A stretch of 64,000 nt of DNA from Polaribacter septentrionalilitoris (lineage in GTDB: Bacteria; Bacteroidota; Bacteroidia; Flavobacteriales; Flavobacteriaceae). The first letter of the stretch is position 1. Every line of letters starts with the position of its first letter. A model generated the notes under the pieces. That model was not told the origin of the DNA. It saw only the letters and a program-made list of their open reading frames with translations, and ran no database searches. Where the stretch lies: assembly GCF_009832745.1 (NCBI RefSeq), contig NZ_VRMJ01000041.1:253001-317000 (forward strand), written 5' to 3'. Positions 1 through 9,345 of this stretch are shown piece by piece. The position numbers and the translations under genes were made by a program.

Positions 1-1
1 A

Positions 2-64
2 ACAGGAGAACTTACATTTGTAAGCGAAATTTCTGCACCAAATCCCGTTTGCATTTTGTTCTAA
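2..64 (+). CDS. C-terminal end of an upstream gene (partial)
   Basis: An open frame from the window edge encodes a 20-residue tail ending PNPVCILF with a TAA stop at 62-64, 36 bases before the next gene. It is too short to assign. Upstream genes of molybdenum hydroxylase operons often encode cofactor accessory proteins, but nothing here shows that. The frame could also be spurious, because the other plus-strand frames are open nearly as long. Confidence 0.35.
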   Translation, partial: TGELTFVSEISAPNPVCILF

Positions 65-100
65 AATTTGTGTAACTTGTAGTTTTTAAAAAAATTATAA

Positions 101-568
101 GTGAGCAAAATTTTATCAATTAACGGAAAAACATATATTGTTGACGTACAAGACGAAATGTCTTTGTTGTGGGCTATCAGGGATATTGTAGGATTAACAG
201 GAACTAAATTTGGATGTGGAGTTGCACAATGTGGTGCTTGTTCTATTTTAATTGATGGTAAACTCACAAAATCTTGCAGTATGCCAGTTTCTTATGGCAT
301 AGGAAAAGAGATTTTTACTATTGAAGGAACTTCAGAAAATTTAGAGTTTTTAAGAAAAACTTGGAATAATGGAAATGTGCCACAATGTGGATATTGTCAA
401 TCTGGTCAACTCATTGCAGCAACTGCTTTATTAGATAAAATTGATAACCCAACAGACACAGATATTGATAATGCCATGTCTGATAATATTTGTAGATGTG
501 GTACATATACAAGAATTCGAAAAGCAATTCATAAAGCTGTTGAACTTAAAAATGAAGAAAATGAGTAA
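101..568 (+). CDS. (2Fe-2S)-binding small subunit of a molybdenum hydroxylase (isoquinoline 1-oxidoreductase alpha type)
   Basis: This 155-residue protein is the electron-transfer subunit of a two-component molybdenum hydroxylase. It carries two [2Fe-2S] centres that pass electrons from the Mo cofactor in the large subunit, encoded next door. The N-terminal plant-ferredoxin fold shows CGVAQCGAC near residues 39-47. The C-terminal all-helical domain shows CGYCQSGQ and CRCGTYTRI. Length and cysteine spacing match the IorA/XdhC-small family. The start is GTG at 101; the next in-frame ATG would remove the first beta strand. It overlaps the large-subunit gene by 8 bases, so the two are probably translationally coupled. 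There is no FAD subunit in the window, as expected for the IorAB type. The substrate cannot be read from sequence. Confidence 0.9.
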   Translation: MSKILSINGKTYIVDVQDEMSLLWAIRDIVGLTGTKFGCGVAQCGACSILIDGKLTKSCSMPVSYGIGKEIFTIEGTSENLEFLRKTWNNGNVPQCGYCQSGQLIAATALLDKIDNPTDTDIDNAMSDNICRCGTYTRIRKAIHKAVELKNEENE

Positions 569-2774
569 GATTCAACAAATTCATCGTCGAGATTTTATAA
601 AACTTTTAGGAGTAGCTTCAACAGGAATTCTTTTGGGTTGCAATGTTACTTCTGATAAAAAAGATTTTATTCCACAAGTAGCAGGTGTCTTTAATCCCAA
701 TGTATTTATTCATTTAGAAAAAAATGGAAACGTTACCCTTATCGCTTCTCGATCAGAAATGGGGCAAGGAATTAGAACCTCTTTAGCATCAGCAATTGCA
801 GATGAACTAGAAGCTGATTGGAAATACATTTCTGTAAAACAAGCCACTGGAGACGAAAAATATGGCAACCAAAATACAGATGGTTCAAGAAGTGTTCGTA
901 CTCGTTTAGAGCCTATGCGTAAAATGGGAGCAGCTGCAAAAATGATGTTAATTACCGCAGCTGCAAAAAAATGGAAGGTTACTGAAGCTAAATGTAAAGC
1001 CGAAAATCATTTTGTGATAAATACAGTTACAAATGATAAAATTTTCTATGGTGATTTGGTTGATGAAGCCACGAAAATTCCTATTCCAGATGATGAAAAA
1101 ATTCAATTAAAAAAAGTTGAAGATTTTAATTACATAGGCAAAACATTAAAAAGTGTCGATTTAAAAGACTTTACTCATGGAACAGCAACTTATGGAATTG
1201 ATGTTCGAATTCCAAATTTAAAGTTTGCTGCAATAGCAAGGTGTCCAGTTACTTTTGGAACCTTAAAAAGTGTGGATAAATCTGATGCCAAAAATACTCA
1301 TGGAGTAGAGCAAGTTATAGAATTGGAAAGAATTGTTCCTCCAATTGGTCAGTTTTTTGGAGCTTTAGGTGGAGTAGCTGTAATTGCAAATAATACTTGG
1401 TCTGCAATTCAAGGAAAACTGAATTTAAATTTAAAGTGGAATTATGGCGAAAATCAATCTTTTGATACCGATAAATTCAAGAATAAGTTAACAGAAAGAG
1501 TGCACCAAATAGGAAAAGTAGTTCCTGGAAGTAGAGGTAATGTTTCTAATGCTTTTAAAAATGCAGAAAAGATAATAGAAGCCACTTATCATGTACCCTT
1601 TTTAGTACATGCACCCATGGAAGTTCCTAATGCTACTGCTTGGTTTCAAGAGGATAAAATAGATGTTTGGGCACCATTACAAGATCCGCAAACTGCTAGA
1701 GCAGAATTAGCTCATTTTTTTGATATTCCATTAAAAAATATTACTATTAATGTTACTTTTTTAGGAGGAGGTTTTGGACGAAAATCTAAGTCAGATTTTG
1801 TAGTAGAAGCTGTAGCTTTATCCAAAAAGATAAATAATCCAGTACAAGTTGTATGGACTAGGGAAGATGATATTAAACACAGTTTTTATCATGCTTGTAG
1901 TAGTCAATATTTAAAAGGTGCTATAGGTAAAAACGGACAAGTTTTAGGCTGGTTACAGCGTGTTGGGTTTCCATCAATTGTATCGTCATTCAAACCCATG
2001 TCAGAATATGCATCTGGTTTAGAGTTGAATCAAGGTTTTACCAATAACCCTTATCGTTTACAGAATTTTAGATTAGAAAATGTCAAGGCTGAATCGCATT
2101 TAAGAATTGGTTGGTTACGATCAGTTGTGCATATTCATAGTGGTTTTGGAAATAATTCTTTTGTGGATGAAATGGCGTTTGCAGCTCAAAAAGATCCAGT
2201 AGAATTTCATTTAGATTTAATTGGAAAAGATAGAGTTGTTAAAGGAAGATCAAAATTTCCTTACGATTCAAAACGAATGAAAGATGTGTTAAAAAAGACA
2301 GCTAAAAATGCCAATTGGGGAAAGAAATCATCAAAAAATCATGGTTTAGGAGTGGCAATTCATTATAGTTTTTACAGTTATGTAGCCACAATAGTTGAGG
2401 TTTCGGTAAAAAATGAAAAAGTTAAGATTGAAAATGTTTGGACAACTATAGATTGTGGATTGGCATTAAATAGAGACAATATAAAAAACCAGTTAGAAGG
2501 TGCTGCTATTTTTGGAATGTCGATTGCGTTATATGGTAAAATTTCTACCAAAGAAGGCGCTGTAGAACAAAACAATTTTTTCGATTATCAAATGACCAGA
2601 ATGAAAGACGCACCTAAAATTCATATTGAAATTATGGATAAAATGCATGAACCTCCAACAGGTGTTGGTGAACCAGGTGTTCCTGTAATTGCACCAGCCA
2701 TTTGTAATGCTGTTTTTAATGCCACAGGAAAAAGAGTTAGAAGTTTACCTTTAATCGATGAAGGCTTGGTGTAA
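561..2774 (+). CDS. Molybdopterin-binding large subunit of a molybdenum hydroxylase (IorB-like), Tat-exported lipoprotein-like
   Basis: The catalytic subunit, about 737 residues, binds the molybdopterin cytosine dinucleotide cofactor and hydroxylates an aldehyde or N-heterocycle. The N-terminus reads HRRDFIKLLG, a twin-arginine signal, followed by GILLGC, a plausible lipobox, so the enzyme is probably exported folded and anchored outside the inner membrane. Cofactor-binding signatures include GGGFGRKSKSDFVVEAV and, near the end, GVGEPGVPVIAPAICNAVF, both typical of isoquinoline oxidoreductase/aldehyde dehydrogenase large subunits. An ATG at 552 (adding Met-Lys-Lys) is an alternative start. 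The longer frame from 441 lies inside the small-subunit gene and is rejected. Its stop is 20 bases from the stop of the convergent transporter gene. Confidence 0.9.
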   Translation: MSKIQQIHRRDFIKLLGVASTGILLGCNVTSDKKDFIPQVAGVFNPNVFIHLEKNGNVTLIASRSEMGQGIRTSLASAIADELEADWKYISVKQATGDEKYGNQNTDGSRSVRTRLEPMRKMGAAAKMMLITAAAKKWKVTEAKCKAENHFVINTVTNDKIFYGDLVDEATKIPIPDDEKIQLKKVEDFNYIGKTLKSVDLKDFTHGTATYGIDVRIPNLKFAAIARCPVTFGTLKSVDKSDAKNTHGVEQVIELERIVPPIGQFFGALGGVAVIANNTWSAIQGKLNLNLKWNYGENQSFDTDKFKNKLTERVHQIGKVVPGSRGNVSNAFKNAEKIIEATYHVPFLVHAPMEVPNATAWFQEDKIDVWAPLQDPQTARAELAHFFDIPLKNITINVTFLGGGFGRKSKSDFVVEAVALSKKINNPVQVVWTREDDIKHSFYHACSSQYLKGAIGKNGQVLGWLQRVGFPSIVSSFKPMSEYASGLELNQGFTNNPYRLQNFRLENVKAESHLRIGWLRSVVHIHSGFGNNSFVDEMAFAAQKDPVEFHLDLIGKDRVVKGRSKFPYDSKRMKDVLKKTAKNANWGKKSSKNHGLGVAIHYSFYSYVATIVEVSVKNEKVKIENVWTTIDCGLALNRDNIKNQLEGAAIFGMSIALYGKISTKEGAVEQNNFFDYQMTRMKDAPKIHIEIMDKMHEPPTGVGEPGVPVIAPAICNAVFNATGKRVRSLPLIDEGLV

Positions 2775-2794
2775 AACCTATTCTAAAAAAAATC

Positions 2795-4456
2795 TTAAAG
2801 CTTATACTCACCAAGTGGTTTAGGAAAATCTTCAGGATTTGCTGCTAAATGATAGCGTGGATCATCTATATCTTCTACAATAACATCTTTAAAAATAGGA
2901 TTCGCTTTATAAAGCAAAATTTTACAATCTTCACTTAAATGCTTTAGTGATATTTTTTTATTTGCAGCTTTGTATTTTTCAACTAAGGCTGTAATAGCTT
3001 CTATAGCTGAATGATCAGATACACGCGCTTCAACAAAGTCAATTTCCACAATATCTGGATCATTTTTTATATCAAACTTTTCATTAAAAGCAGAAATGCT
3101 TCCAAAGAACAAAGGTCCCCAAATTTCATAGATTTTTGTTCCGTCTTCTTTGTAGCGCTTTCTTGCTCTAATTCTTCTTGCATTTTCCCAAGCAAAAACT
3201 AAGGCAGAAACAATTACACCTAAAAACACAGCAACTGCTAAATCAACAAAAACAGTAACAGCAGAAACTAAAATTAAAACAAATGCATCAGATTTAGGTA
3301 TTTTCTTTAATATTCTAAAACTAGACCAAGCAAAGGTTTCAATAACCATCATAAACATAACTCCAACTAAAGCTGCAATTGGTACCATTTCTATATATTT
3401 ATCAGCAAAAAGGATAAAACTTAATAAGGTTAATGCCATCATTACACCAGACAAACGCCCTCTACCACCAGCATTAATGTTAATTACAGTCTGTCCAATC
3501 ATTCCACAACCACCAGTTCCACCAAACAAACCAGAAATAATATTTCCAGAACCTTGTGCAATACATTCTCTATTTCCATTTCCTCTGGTTTCTGTTAATT
3601 CATCAACCAAGTTCATTGTCATTAGTGTTTCTATTAAACCTACAGAAGCTGCTAAAAAAGCAGGTAATGCAATAAATTGTAAAGTATCTAAGTTAAAAGG
3701 TAAATTTTGCCATAGCTCCATACTAGGAGTTGGGAATTCACCTTTTAAACCTGTTCCTCCTCCTTCTATAATATAAGAACCAACAGTAGTTGTATCAATA
3801 TCAAAACCAATAACTAGTAAAGAAGTTACAAGAATTGCAGTTAAAGCAGCTGGGAGTTTTTTAGTGATTTTTGGTAATAACCAAATAATTCCCATGGTTA
3901 GCAAAACCAAACCAAGCATCGTATACAATTCTGTTCCTTGCATAAAAGTACTTTTGTATTCATTTACTCCTTCAGCAGAAACTGACAATGATTTGTGTGA
4001 AAACATTTTTACCTGAGCAATAAAAATCACGATAGATAAACCGTTTACAAAACCCATCATCACAGAATGAGGAATTAAACGAACAAATTTCCCTAATTTA
4101 AAAACTCCGGCAAAAATTTGAATAACTCCCATTAAAACCACACAAGCCATTAAATAGAAAAAGCCCATGTTTTCTATAGGTTGATCTAGTAGCATCCCTT
4201 TTGTATGACCTTCTGAAATCATATGAACAAAAATTACAGCAACAGCTCCAGCAGCACCAGAAATTAAACCAGGTCTACCTCCAAAAATAGCTGTAATTAA
4301 CCCAATAATAAAAGCACCAGAAAGTGCCATTAAAGGGTCTATTTGAGCCACAAAAGCAAAGGCAACTACTTCTGGAATCATTGCAAGAGAAACAGTTACA
4401 CCAGCTAAGACATCGTCTTTGGCATTAGGAATAATTTTTCTGAAATATTGAGTCAT
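2795..4456 (-). CDS. SulP-family inorganic anion transporter with STAS domain
   Basis: A 553-residue inner-membrane carrier of the SulP/SLC26 family, which moves sulfate, bicarbonate or related anions. The first 410 or so residues contain the family's run of hydrophobic segments, beginning with a DVLAGVTVSLAMIPE-type signature around residues 14-29. The C-terminal 130 residues form a cytoplasmic STAS domain with the pattern DFVEARVSDHSAIEAI. Bacteroidota proteins of this type are frequently bicarbonate transporters, but the substrate is not visible here and no carbonic anhydrase is adjacent. A TATCTTTG box lies about 22 bases upstream of the start codon, so the gene probably has its own promoter. 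Confidence 0.9.
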   Translation of the reverse strand: MTQYFRKIIPNAKDDVLAGVTVSLAMIPEVVAFAFVAQIDPLMALSGAFIIGLITAIFGGRPGLISGAAGAVAVIFVHMISEGHTKGMLLDQPIENMGFFYLMACVVLMGVIQIFAGVFKLGKFVRLIPHSVMMGFVNGLSIVIFIAQVKMFSHKSLSVSAEGVNEYKSTFMQGTELYTMLGLVLLTMGIIWLLPKITKKLPAALTAILVTSLLVIGFDIDTTTVGSYIIEGGGTGLKGEFPTPSMELWQNLPFNLDTLQFIALPAFLAASVGLIETLMTMNLVDELTETRGNGNRECIAQGSGNIISGLFGGTGGCGMIGQTVININAGGRGRLSGVMMALTLLSFILFADKYIEMVPIAALVGVMFMMVIETFAWSSFRILKKIPKSDAFVLILVSAVTVFVDLAVAVFLGVIVSALVFAWENARRIRARKRYKEDGTKIYEIWGPLFFGSISAFNEKFDIKNDPDIVEIDFVEARVSDHSAIEAITALVEKYKAANKKISLKHLSEDCKILLYKANPIFKDVIVEDIDDPRYHLAANPEDFPKPLGEYKL

Positions 4457-4478
4457 TCTATGTCGATTTTCAAGTGGG

Positions 4479-4486
4479 CAAAGATA
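4479..4486 (-). promoter_or_regulatory. Putative -7 box of the SulP gene promoter
   Basis: On the minus strand this reads TATCTTTG, a perfect match to the Bacteroidota -7 consensus TAnnTTTG, 22 bases before the start codon at 4456. I see no TTG at the expected -33 distance, so the call rests on the -7 box alone. Confidence 0.4.
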
Positions 4487-4504
4487 GAATGTTTTTTTAG
4501 AAAA

Positions 4505-5101
4505 CTATCCTTGTTGATAATTATCATACACTAATTTAATATTTGCATAAGAATTTTGTAAAATTTCATTGATTTCACTTACTTTTTTAAAAGCAACTTT
4601 AGTGATTCCTTCTTCAGTTTGAGGTGTTAGCTTTTTATTGTTTTCAGACTTCATTAAAAACCAGTAAGTTTTTTTAAGGTTTATGCCTTTATGATAATAA
4701 ATATGATAAGTAGTTACTATGGGTTTTACCAACTTTAAATTAGAAATCCCACATTCTTCTTCAACCTCTCTAATAGCGGCAATTTCTTTTGTCTCTCCTT
4801 GTTCTATCCAACCTTTAGGTAAATCCCAAATGTTATTTCTGTATATAAACAATAATTCTTTTTTTTGATTTACCACTAAACCTCCAGCAGCTGGAATAAT
4901 ATTTAAATGAGAACAAAATATCTTCCAATCACGCAGTAAATCAGTGCAGTATAAGTTTATTCCATCAATTTTTAGATTATTTATTTTATGTAAAACATCA
5001 TCAAATGAAATATCGTCAAATGCATAAATTGGAAAATTATTTTCTTTTTTTTGTGAAGAAGTAAAAATTATTGGGCTATCATTTACAAAAACTTTATACA
5101 T
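4505..5101 (-). CDS. NUDIX hydrolase
   Basis: A protein of 198 residues that hydrolyses a nucleoside diphosphate linked to another moiety; the substrate is unknown. The Nudix box is complete: G-WIEQG-E then seven residues then REVEEECGI, near residues 100-125, inside a GGLVVNQKKELLFIYR...DLPKG context. The N-terminal 65 residues are not part of the Nudix fold. The start is ATG at 5101 (protein begins MYKVFVNDS); the 32-codon upstream extension runs antisense through pyrE and is rejected. The gene is divergent from pyrE with only 7 bases between start codons, an arrangement I associate with flavobacterial genomes. Confidence 0.85.
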   Translation of the reverse strand: MYKVFVNDSPIIFTSSQKKENNFPIYAFDDISFDDVLHKINNLKIDGINLYCTDLLRDWKIFCSHLNIIPAAGGLVVNQKKELLFIYRNNIWDLPKGWIEQGETKEIAAIREVEEECGISNLKLVKPIVTTYHIYYHKGINLKKTYWFLMKSENNKKLTPQTEEGITKVAFKKVSEINEILQNSYANIKLVYDNYQQG

Positions 5102-5104
5102 TTG
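5071..5104 (+). promoter_or_regulatory. Putative pyrE promoter (TTG-N23-TACATTTG)
   Basis: TTG at 5071-5073 and TACATTTG at 5097-5104 fit the Bacteroidota promoter pattern (TTG, 17-23 bases, TAnnTTTG). The -7 box overlaps the start codon of the divergent NUDIX gene. Transcription would begin only a base or two around the pyrE ATG at 5109, which implies a leaderless mRNA. Confidence 0.5.
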
Positions 5105-5108
5105 TGAT

Positions 5109-5750
5109 ATGATTTTAAACAAAGATACGGCAAAAAAAACAGCCGAACTTTTGTTGCAGATTAAGGCAATAAAGTTAAGTCCAAGTGAACCATTCAATTG
5201 GGCATCAGGCTGGAAATCGCCAATATATTGCGATAACAGAATTACGTTATCATATCCTCCAGTTCGTGTTTTTTTAAAAGAAGAAATTGCAAAAATTGTA
5301 GAAAAAGAATATGGTAAACCAGATGTAATTGCGGGTGTAGCTACAGGCGCAATCGCTATCGGAATTTTAGTGGCTCAAGAACTTGGTGTTCCGTTTATTT
5401 ACGTTAGACCAGAACCGAAAAAACACGGTAGACAAAACCAAATAGAAGGTCATTTAGAAAGTGGTCAGAATGTGGTGGTAATAGAAGATTTAATAAGTAC
5501 AGGGAAAAGTAGTTTAAATGCTGTAGAAGCATTAAAAGAAGCTGGTGGAGTTGTAAAAGGTATGGTAGCAATTTTTTCTTATGGATTTGATTTAGCAACC
5601 GAAAACTTTAAAGAAAAAGGAGTTGGGTTAACTACATTAAGTGATTACGAGAGCTTATTAGACCAGGCTTTAGATAGTACCTACATTACTCAAAAAGAAC
5701 TCCGTACTTTAAATGATTGGAGAAAGAATCCAAGTGAATGGAATCAATAA
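5109..5750 (+). CDS. pyrE: Orotate phosphoribosyltransferase
   Basis: PyrE joins orotate to PRPP to give orotidine 5'-monophosphate in de novo pyrimidine synthesis in the cytoplasm. The 213-residue length fits the family. The PRPP loop is clear as VVVIEDLISTGKS near residues 121-133, and the N-terminal half has the orotate-binding PFNWASGWKSPIYCDNR-type stretch near residues 28-44. The start is the ATG at 5109, directly after a candidate promoter. A small SRPBCC gene follows 9 bases downstream and is probably cotranscribed. Confidence 0.97.
   Translation: MILNKDTAKKTAELLLQIKAIKLSPSEPFNWASGWKSPIYCDNRITLSYPPVRVFLKEEIAKIVEKEYGKPDVIAGVATGAIAIGILVAQELGVPFIYVRPEPKKHGRQNQIEGHLESGQNVVVIEDLISTGKSSLNAVEALKEAGGVVKGMVAIFSYGFDLATENFKEKGVGLTTLSDYESLLDQALDSTYITQKELRTLNDWRKNPSEWNQ
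5120..5127 (-). promoter_or_regulatory. Putative -7 box of the NUDIX gene, inside pyrE
   Basis: The minus strand reads TATCTTTG, a perfect TAnnTTTG match, 18 bases upstream of the NUDIX start codon and within the first codons of pyrE. No clear -33 TTG was found. Confidence 0.4.
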
Positions 5751-5759
5751 ATATAAAAA

Positions 5760-6149
5760 ATGAATATAGAAGGAAATAAAGTTTCTGTAAAAAAATCAGC
5801 TCAAGAAGTATTTAACTATTTTTCAGATTTAAAGAATTTTAAAACTATAATGCCAGAAAATATCCAAAAATTTGAAGTTGATGGAGATTCATTCTTATTT
5901 GGTTTACCTGGAATGCCGGAAATTAGATTAGTTTTAAAAGACAAAACAGAATTCTCTAACATTACATTGGGTGCAGCAAGTAGCAAATTACCTTTTACAT
6001 TATCTGCTGATATTGATGAAGTTTCTGAAGATAAGTGCGAAGTCCAATTAAATTTTGATGGAGATTTTAATCCTATGATGGCAATGATGATTAAAAAACC
6101 ATTAACAAAATTTGTTGGTACTTTAACAGAAAATATAAGCAATTTTTAA
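5760..6149 (+). CDS. SRPBCC-family (START-like) small protein
   Basis: A 129-residue cytoplasmic protein with the helix-grip signature of the SRPBCC superfamily: an N-terminal strand, the helix SAQEVFNYFSDLKNFKTIMPEN (residues 13-34) and a long C-terminal helix. Members bind hydrophobic ligands in a deep pocket, and no ligand can be inferred here. It lies 9 bases after pyrE, and its stop codon overlaps that of the convergent birA by 4 bases, so no terminator fits between them. Confidence 0.75.
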   Translation: MNIEGNKVSVKKSAQEVFNYFSDLKNFKTIMPENIQKFEVDGDSFLFGLPGMPEIRLVLKDKTEFSNITLGAASSKLPFTLSADIDEVSEDKCEVQLNFDGDFNPMMAMMIKKPLTKFVGTLTENISNF

Positions 6150-6877
6150 AGAAATGAAATTTCTTTAAGACCAAATTCATGGATAGATTCATCTTCCAAT
6201 TCAATTAAAAGATTACCAAGGTTAGAAATACCTATAATTTTACCCATAAAAATTTTATCCTGACTATCCTTAAACATAGTTGGGATGTTTTTTTTGTATA
6301 AAACATCTAAATAGCGTTTTTCTAAATAAAGAAATTCCTCTAATTCTAAACAATATATTTTTTCTTGAATATTTTTTAATACTTCTTGCAAAAGGTTGTC
6401 TAAATCAAAATCAATACTAGTTTCTAGTTTTAAAGAAGTAGTGTTGGGTAAGCTTTTAGGAAATAATTCCTGGTTTACATTAAGGCCAATTCCAATAATC
6501 GAATTTTTAATAGTACTGCCAATAAAGGTGTTTTCTATTAAAATACCACAAATTTTTTTGTTAGCTGACAGAATGTCGTTAGGCCATTTTATGGATAATT
6601 TCGGGATTTTTTTTTCAGAAAGTACATCAAAAATAGCTAAAGAAACCGCAAAATTCAAGTATTTTTTATGCTTAATATTGAAATTTTTAAATCTTATAAA
6701 GGTGCTGAAAGTAAGGTTTTTAAATGGTTCTGAAAGCCATGTAGCCTTTTGTTGTCCTCTACCTTTGGTTTGATTATTAGTTGTAACTGTAGTGTAATTT
6801 TCTTCATTAGAATTTAACACCAAATCTTTTAAAAAAGAATTAGTAGAATCAATGGCATTAAGTTTGATTATTTTCAA
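6146..6877 (-). CDS. birA: Biotin--[acetyl-CoA-carboxylase] ligase
   Basis: A 243-residue monofunctional biotin protein ligase. It adenylates biotin and attaches it to the carboxyl-carrier lysine of acetyl-CoA carboxylase and related enzymes. The biotinyl-AMP loop appears as KGRGQQKATW (residues 38-47) and the catalytic lysine region as SIKWPNDIL near residue 98. The N-terminal helix-turn-helix of repressor-type BirA is absent, so the protein should not regulate transcription. It is divergent from rsfS. Confidence 0.93.
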   Translation of the reverse strand: MKIIKLNAIDSTNSFLKDLVLNSNEENYTTVTTNNQTKGRGQQKATWLSEPFKNLTFSTFIRFKNFNIKHKKYLNFAVSLAIFDVLSEKKIPKLSIKWPNDILSANKKICGILIENTFIGSTIKNSIIGIGLNVNQELFPKSLPNTTSLKLETSIDFDLDNLLQEVLKNIQEKIYCLELEEFLYLEKRYLDVLYKKNIPTMFKDSQDKIFMGKIIGISNLGNLLIELEDESIHEFGLKEISFL

Positions 6878-6934
6878 GTGTTAAATAAAGTGTAAACTAC
6901 TGTAATAATACACAAAATACTCGCAAAAAAATAA

Positions 6935-6942
6935 TAACTTTG
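6935..6942 (+). promoter_or_regulatory. Putative -7 box of the rsfS-ftsH operon
   Basis: TAACTTTG matches TAnnTTTG perfectly, 21 bases before the rsfS start codon and in the birA-rsfS intergenic region. No TTG is seen at the usual -33 distance. Confidence 0.4.
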
Positions 6943-6963
6943 CGAAAAATTAGAAAATAGTTA

Positions 6964-7332
6964 ATGACAAAAAAACAAGTAAGTACAGACAATCTAATAG
7001 CTGTAATATTAAAAGGAATTGATGACGTAAAAGGAGATGATATTCAATTACTTGACTTACGAGAAATAGAGAACACAGTATGCGATTACTTTGTAATCTG
7101 CTCAGGTAACTCAAACACACAAGTAAATGCAATTTCTGGTTCAATCCAAAAAATAGTTAGTAAAGAACTTCAAGACAAACCTTGGCATGTTGAAGGAGAA
7201 AGCAATGCAGAGTGGGTTTTGATGGATTATGTGAACGTTGTAGTGCACATATTTCAAAAGCACGTTAGAGATTTTTATGATATAGAAAGTCTCTGGGGTG
7301 ATGCAAAAATAACAGAAATAAATCCAGTTTAA
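6964..7332 (+). CDS. rsfS: Ribosome silencing factor
   Basis: A 122-residue RsfS/Iojap protein. The family binds ribosomal protein uL14 on the 50S subunit and blocks subunit joining when nutrients are scarce. The signature LDLREIENTVCDYFVICSGN is visible near residues 27-46, followed by the conserved WHVEGESNAEWVLMDY. It is the first gene of a tightly spaced plus-strand run leading into ftsH (18-base gap), which is the usual flavobacterial order. Confidence 0.95.
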   Translation: MTKKQVSTDNLIAVILKGIDDVKGDDIQLLDLREIENTVCDYFVICSGNSNTQVNAISGSIQKIVSKELQDKPWHVEGESNAEWVLMDYVNVVVHIFQKHVRDFYDIESLWGDAKITEINPV

Positions 7333-7350
7333 TTTTTTGATTTTAAATAG

Positions 7351-9330
7351 ATGAGTGATTCAAATAAAGATAATAATTCCAATATGCCTAAGTTTAAATT
7401 TAATGCCTACTGGATTTATGGTGCAATATTTTTAGTGATTATTGCGGTACAATTTTTAGGAAGTGGAGATTTAGCTTCAAAAAACATTTCTAAAAATGAG
7501 TTTAACGAAATACTAAAAGAAAACGACGTTAAGAAAATTGTTGTTGTAAACAACAATTTAGCTCAAATTTTTATAAAAGATGAGGCTTTAAATAAAGATC
7601 GTTATAAAAAATTAGTAAACTCAACATTTTATTCTAGGGGTTCATCCTTATTTGAATATGATTTTGGAGACTTACAAAACTTTGAGAATAATATAGAAAA
7701 AGCAAGAAAAGAAAAAGACTTGAATTTTGATTTAAAATATGAATCAAAAACAAGTATGTTTGAAACTATTTTAGGATTCTTACCATTTATAATTCTAATT
7801 GCAATCTGGTTATTTTTTATGAGAAGAATGTCTGGAGGTGCTGGTGGAGGTGCAGGTGGAGGTCAAATTTTTAGTATTGGAAAATCCAAAGCAAAATTAT
7901 TTGATAAAGACACAAAAGTAAAAACTACTTTCGAAAATGTTGCTGGTTTAGAAGGTGCAAAAGAAGAAGTTCAAGAAATTGTTGACTTCCTTAAAAGTCC
8001 AGAAAAATATACCTCTTTAGGTGGTAAAATTCCAAAAGGAGCATTATTAGTAGGACCTCCAGGAACTGGTAAAACTCTATTAGCCAAAGCAGTTGCAGGT
8101 GAAGCAGGTGTACCTTTTTTCTCTTTATCAGGTTCAGATTTTGTTGAAATGTTTGTTGGTGTTGGTGCTTCAAGAGTTCGTGACTTATTTAAACAAGCAG
8201 CTCAAAAATCACCTTCAATTATTTTTATTGATGAGATTGACGCCATTGGTAGAGCTCGTGGAAAAAACAGCATGACAGGTGGTAATGATGAGCGTGAAAA
8301 TACATTGAATCAGTTGTTAACAGAAATGGATGGTTTTGGTACGGATACAAACGTTATTGTTTTAGCAGCCACAAATAGAGCTGATGTTTTAGACAAAGCA
8401 TTAATGCGTGCTGGACGTTTTGATCGTCAAATTTATGTGGATTTACCTGATATTAAAGAAAGACAAGAAATTTTTGAAGTTCATATTAAACCACTAAAAT
8501 TATCAGATGATGTAAATGTTGAGTTTTTAGCACAACAAACACCAGGTTTTTCAGGAGCAGACATTGCAAATATGTGCAATGAAGCAGCGTTAATTGCAGC
8601 AAGAAACAGTAAAAAATTAATTGAACATCAAGATTTTTTAGACGCAGTTGATAGAATTGTAGGTGGTTTAGAAAAGAAAAACAAAGTAATAACTCCAAAA
8701 GAAAAGAAAGTAATTGCGTTTCACGAAGCGGGTCATGCAACAGTAAGTTGGATGTTAGAACACGCAGCACCATTGGTAAAAGTTACTATTGTGCCAAGAG
8801 GACAATCTTTAGGTGCTGCTTGGTATTTACCAGCAGAAAGATTGATTGTACAAACGGAACAAATGCTAGATGAGATGTGTGCAACCTTAGGAGGTAGAGC
8901 AGCAGAGAAAATTATTTTTGATAAAATTTCTACAGGAGCATTAAGCGATTTAGAGAAAGTTACCAAGCAGGCACGTGCCATGGTTACGGTTTATGGTTTA
9001 AATGATGAAGTTGGTAATATTACCTATTATGATTCTTCAGGAAACGATGCCTTTGTAAAACCTTACAGTGAAGAAACTGGACAAAAAATTGACAAAGAAA
9101 TTTCTAAGATGATTGAAGAACAATATGTGAGAGCTATCAATTTATTAGAAGAAAATAAAGAAAAGTTAACAATACTTGCGGAGTTGTTGTTAGAAAAAGA
9201 GGTTATTTTTAAAGGTGATTTAGAAAAAATATTTGGTAAAAGATCGTTTGAAGATGTAGATGAAAAAATAGAAAGAATAATTGAAGAAAAAGAAGATATT
9301 CCCCCAGTAACTAAAAGTACTGAAAAATAA
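7351..9330 (+). CDS. ftsH: ATP-dependent zinc metalloprotease FtsH
   Basis: A 659-residue membrane-anchored AAA+ protease that degrades misfolded membrane proteins and short-lived regulators. Two transmembrane segments (about residues 15-35 and 140-157) flank an extracytoplasmic domain, followed by a glycine-rich linker. The AAA domain has Walker A GPPGTGKT near residue 233, Walker [12 protein letters not shown], and the second region of homology with RAGRFDRQI. The zinc site HEAGH is near residue 456. All catalytic elements are intact and the length is standard. Confidence 0.98.
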   Translation: MSDSNKDNNSNMPKFKFNAYWIYGAIFLVIIAVQFLGSGDLASKNISKNEFNEILKENDVKKIVVVNNNLAQIFIKDEALNKDRYKKLVNSTFYSRGSSLFEYDFGDLQNFENNIEKARKEKDLNFDLKYESKTSMFETILGFLPFIILIAIWLFFMRRMSGGAGGGAGGGQIFSIGKSKAKLFDKDTKVKTTFENVAGLEGAKEEVQEIVDFLKSPEKYTSLGGKIPKGALLVGPPGTGKTLLAKAVAGEAGVPFFSLSGSDFVEMFVGVGASRVRDLFKQAAQKSPSIIFIDEIDAIGRARGKNSMTGGNDERENTLNQLLTEMDGFGTDTNVIVLAATNRADVLDKALMRAGRFDRQIYVDLPDIKERQEIFEVHIKPLKLSDDVNVEFLAQQTPGFSGADIANMCNEAALIAARNSKKLIEHQDFLDAVDRIVGGLEKKNKVITPKEKKVIAFHEAGHATVSWMLEHAAPLVKVTIVPRGQSLGAAWYLPAERLIVQTEQMLDEMCATLGGRAAEKIIFDKISTGALSDLEKVTKQARAMVTVYGLNDEVGNITYYDSSGNDAFVKPYSEETGQKIDKEISKMIEEQYVRAINLLEENKEKLTILAELLLEKEVIFKGDLEKIFGKRSFEDVDEKIERIIEEKEDIPPVTKSTEK

Positions 9331-9345
9331 AATATCTTTAATTGA

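Noticed and set aside
441..560. N-terminal extension of the molybdopterin subunit gene
   Set aside because: It lies entirely inside the small-subunit gene in another frame, and the twin-arginine signal starts right after the ATG at 561.
5102..5197. 32-codon extension of the NUDIX gene
   Set aside because: It runs antisense through the start of pyrE, and the conserved protein begins at MYKVF (5101).
7991..8981. Several open frames on both strands inside ftsH and similar frames inside other large genes
   Set aside because: They are shadows of strongly coding frames with low-complexity Leu/Gln- or Ser-rich translations and no conserved features.
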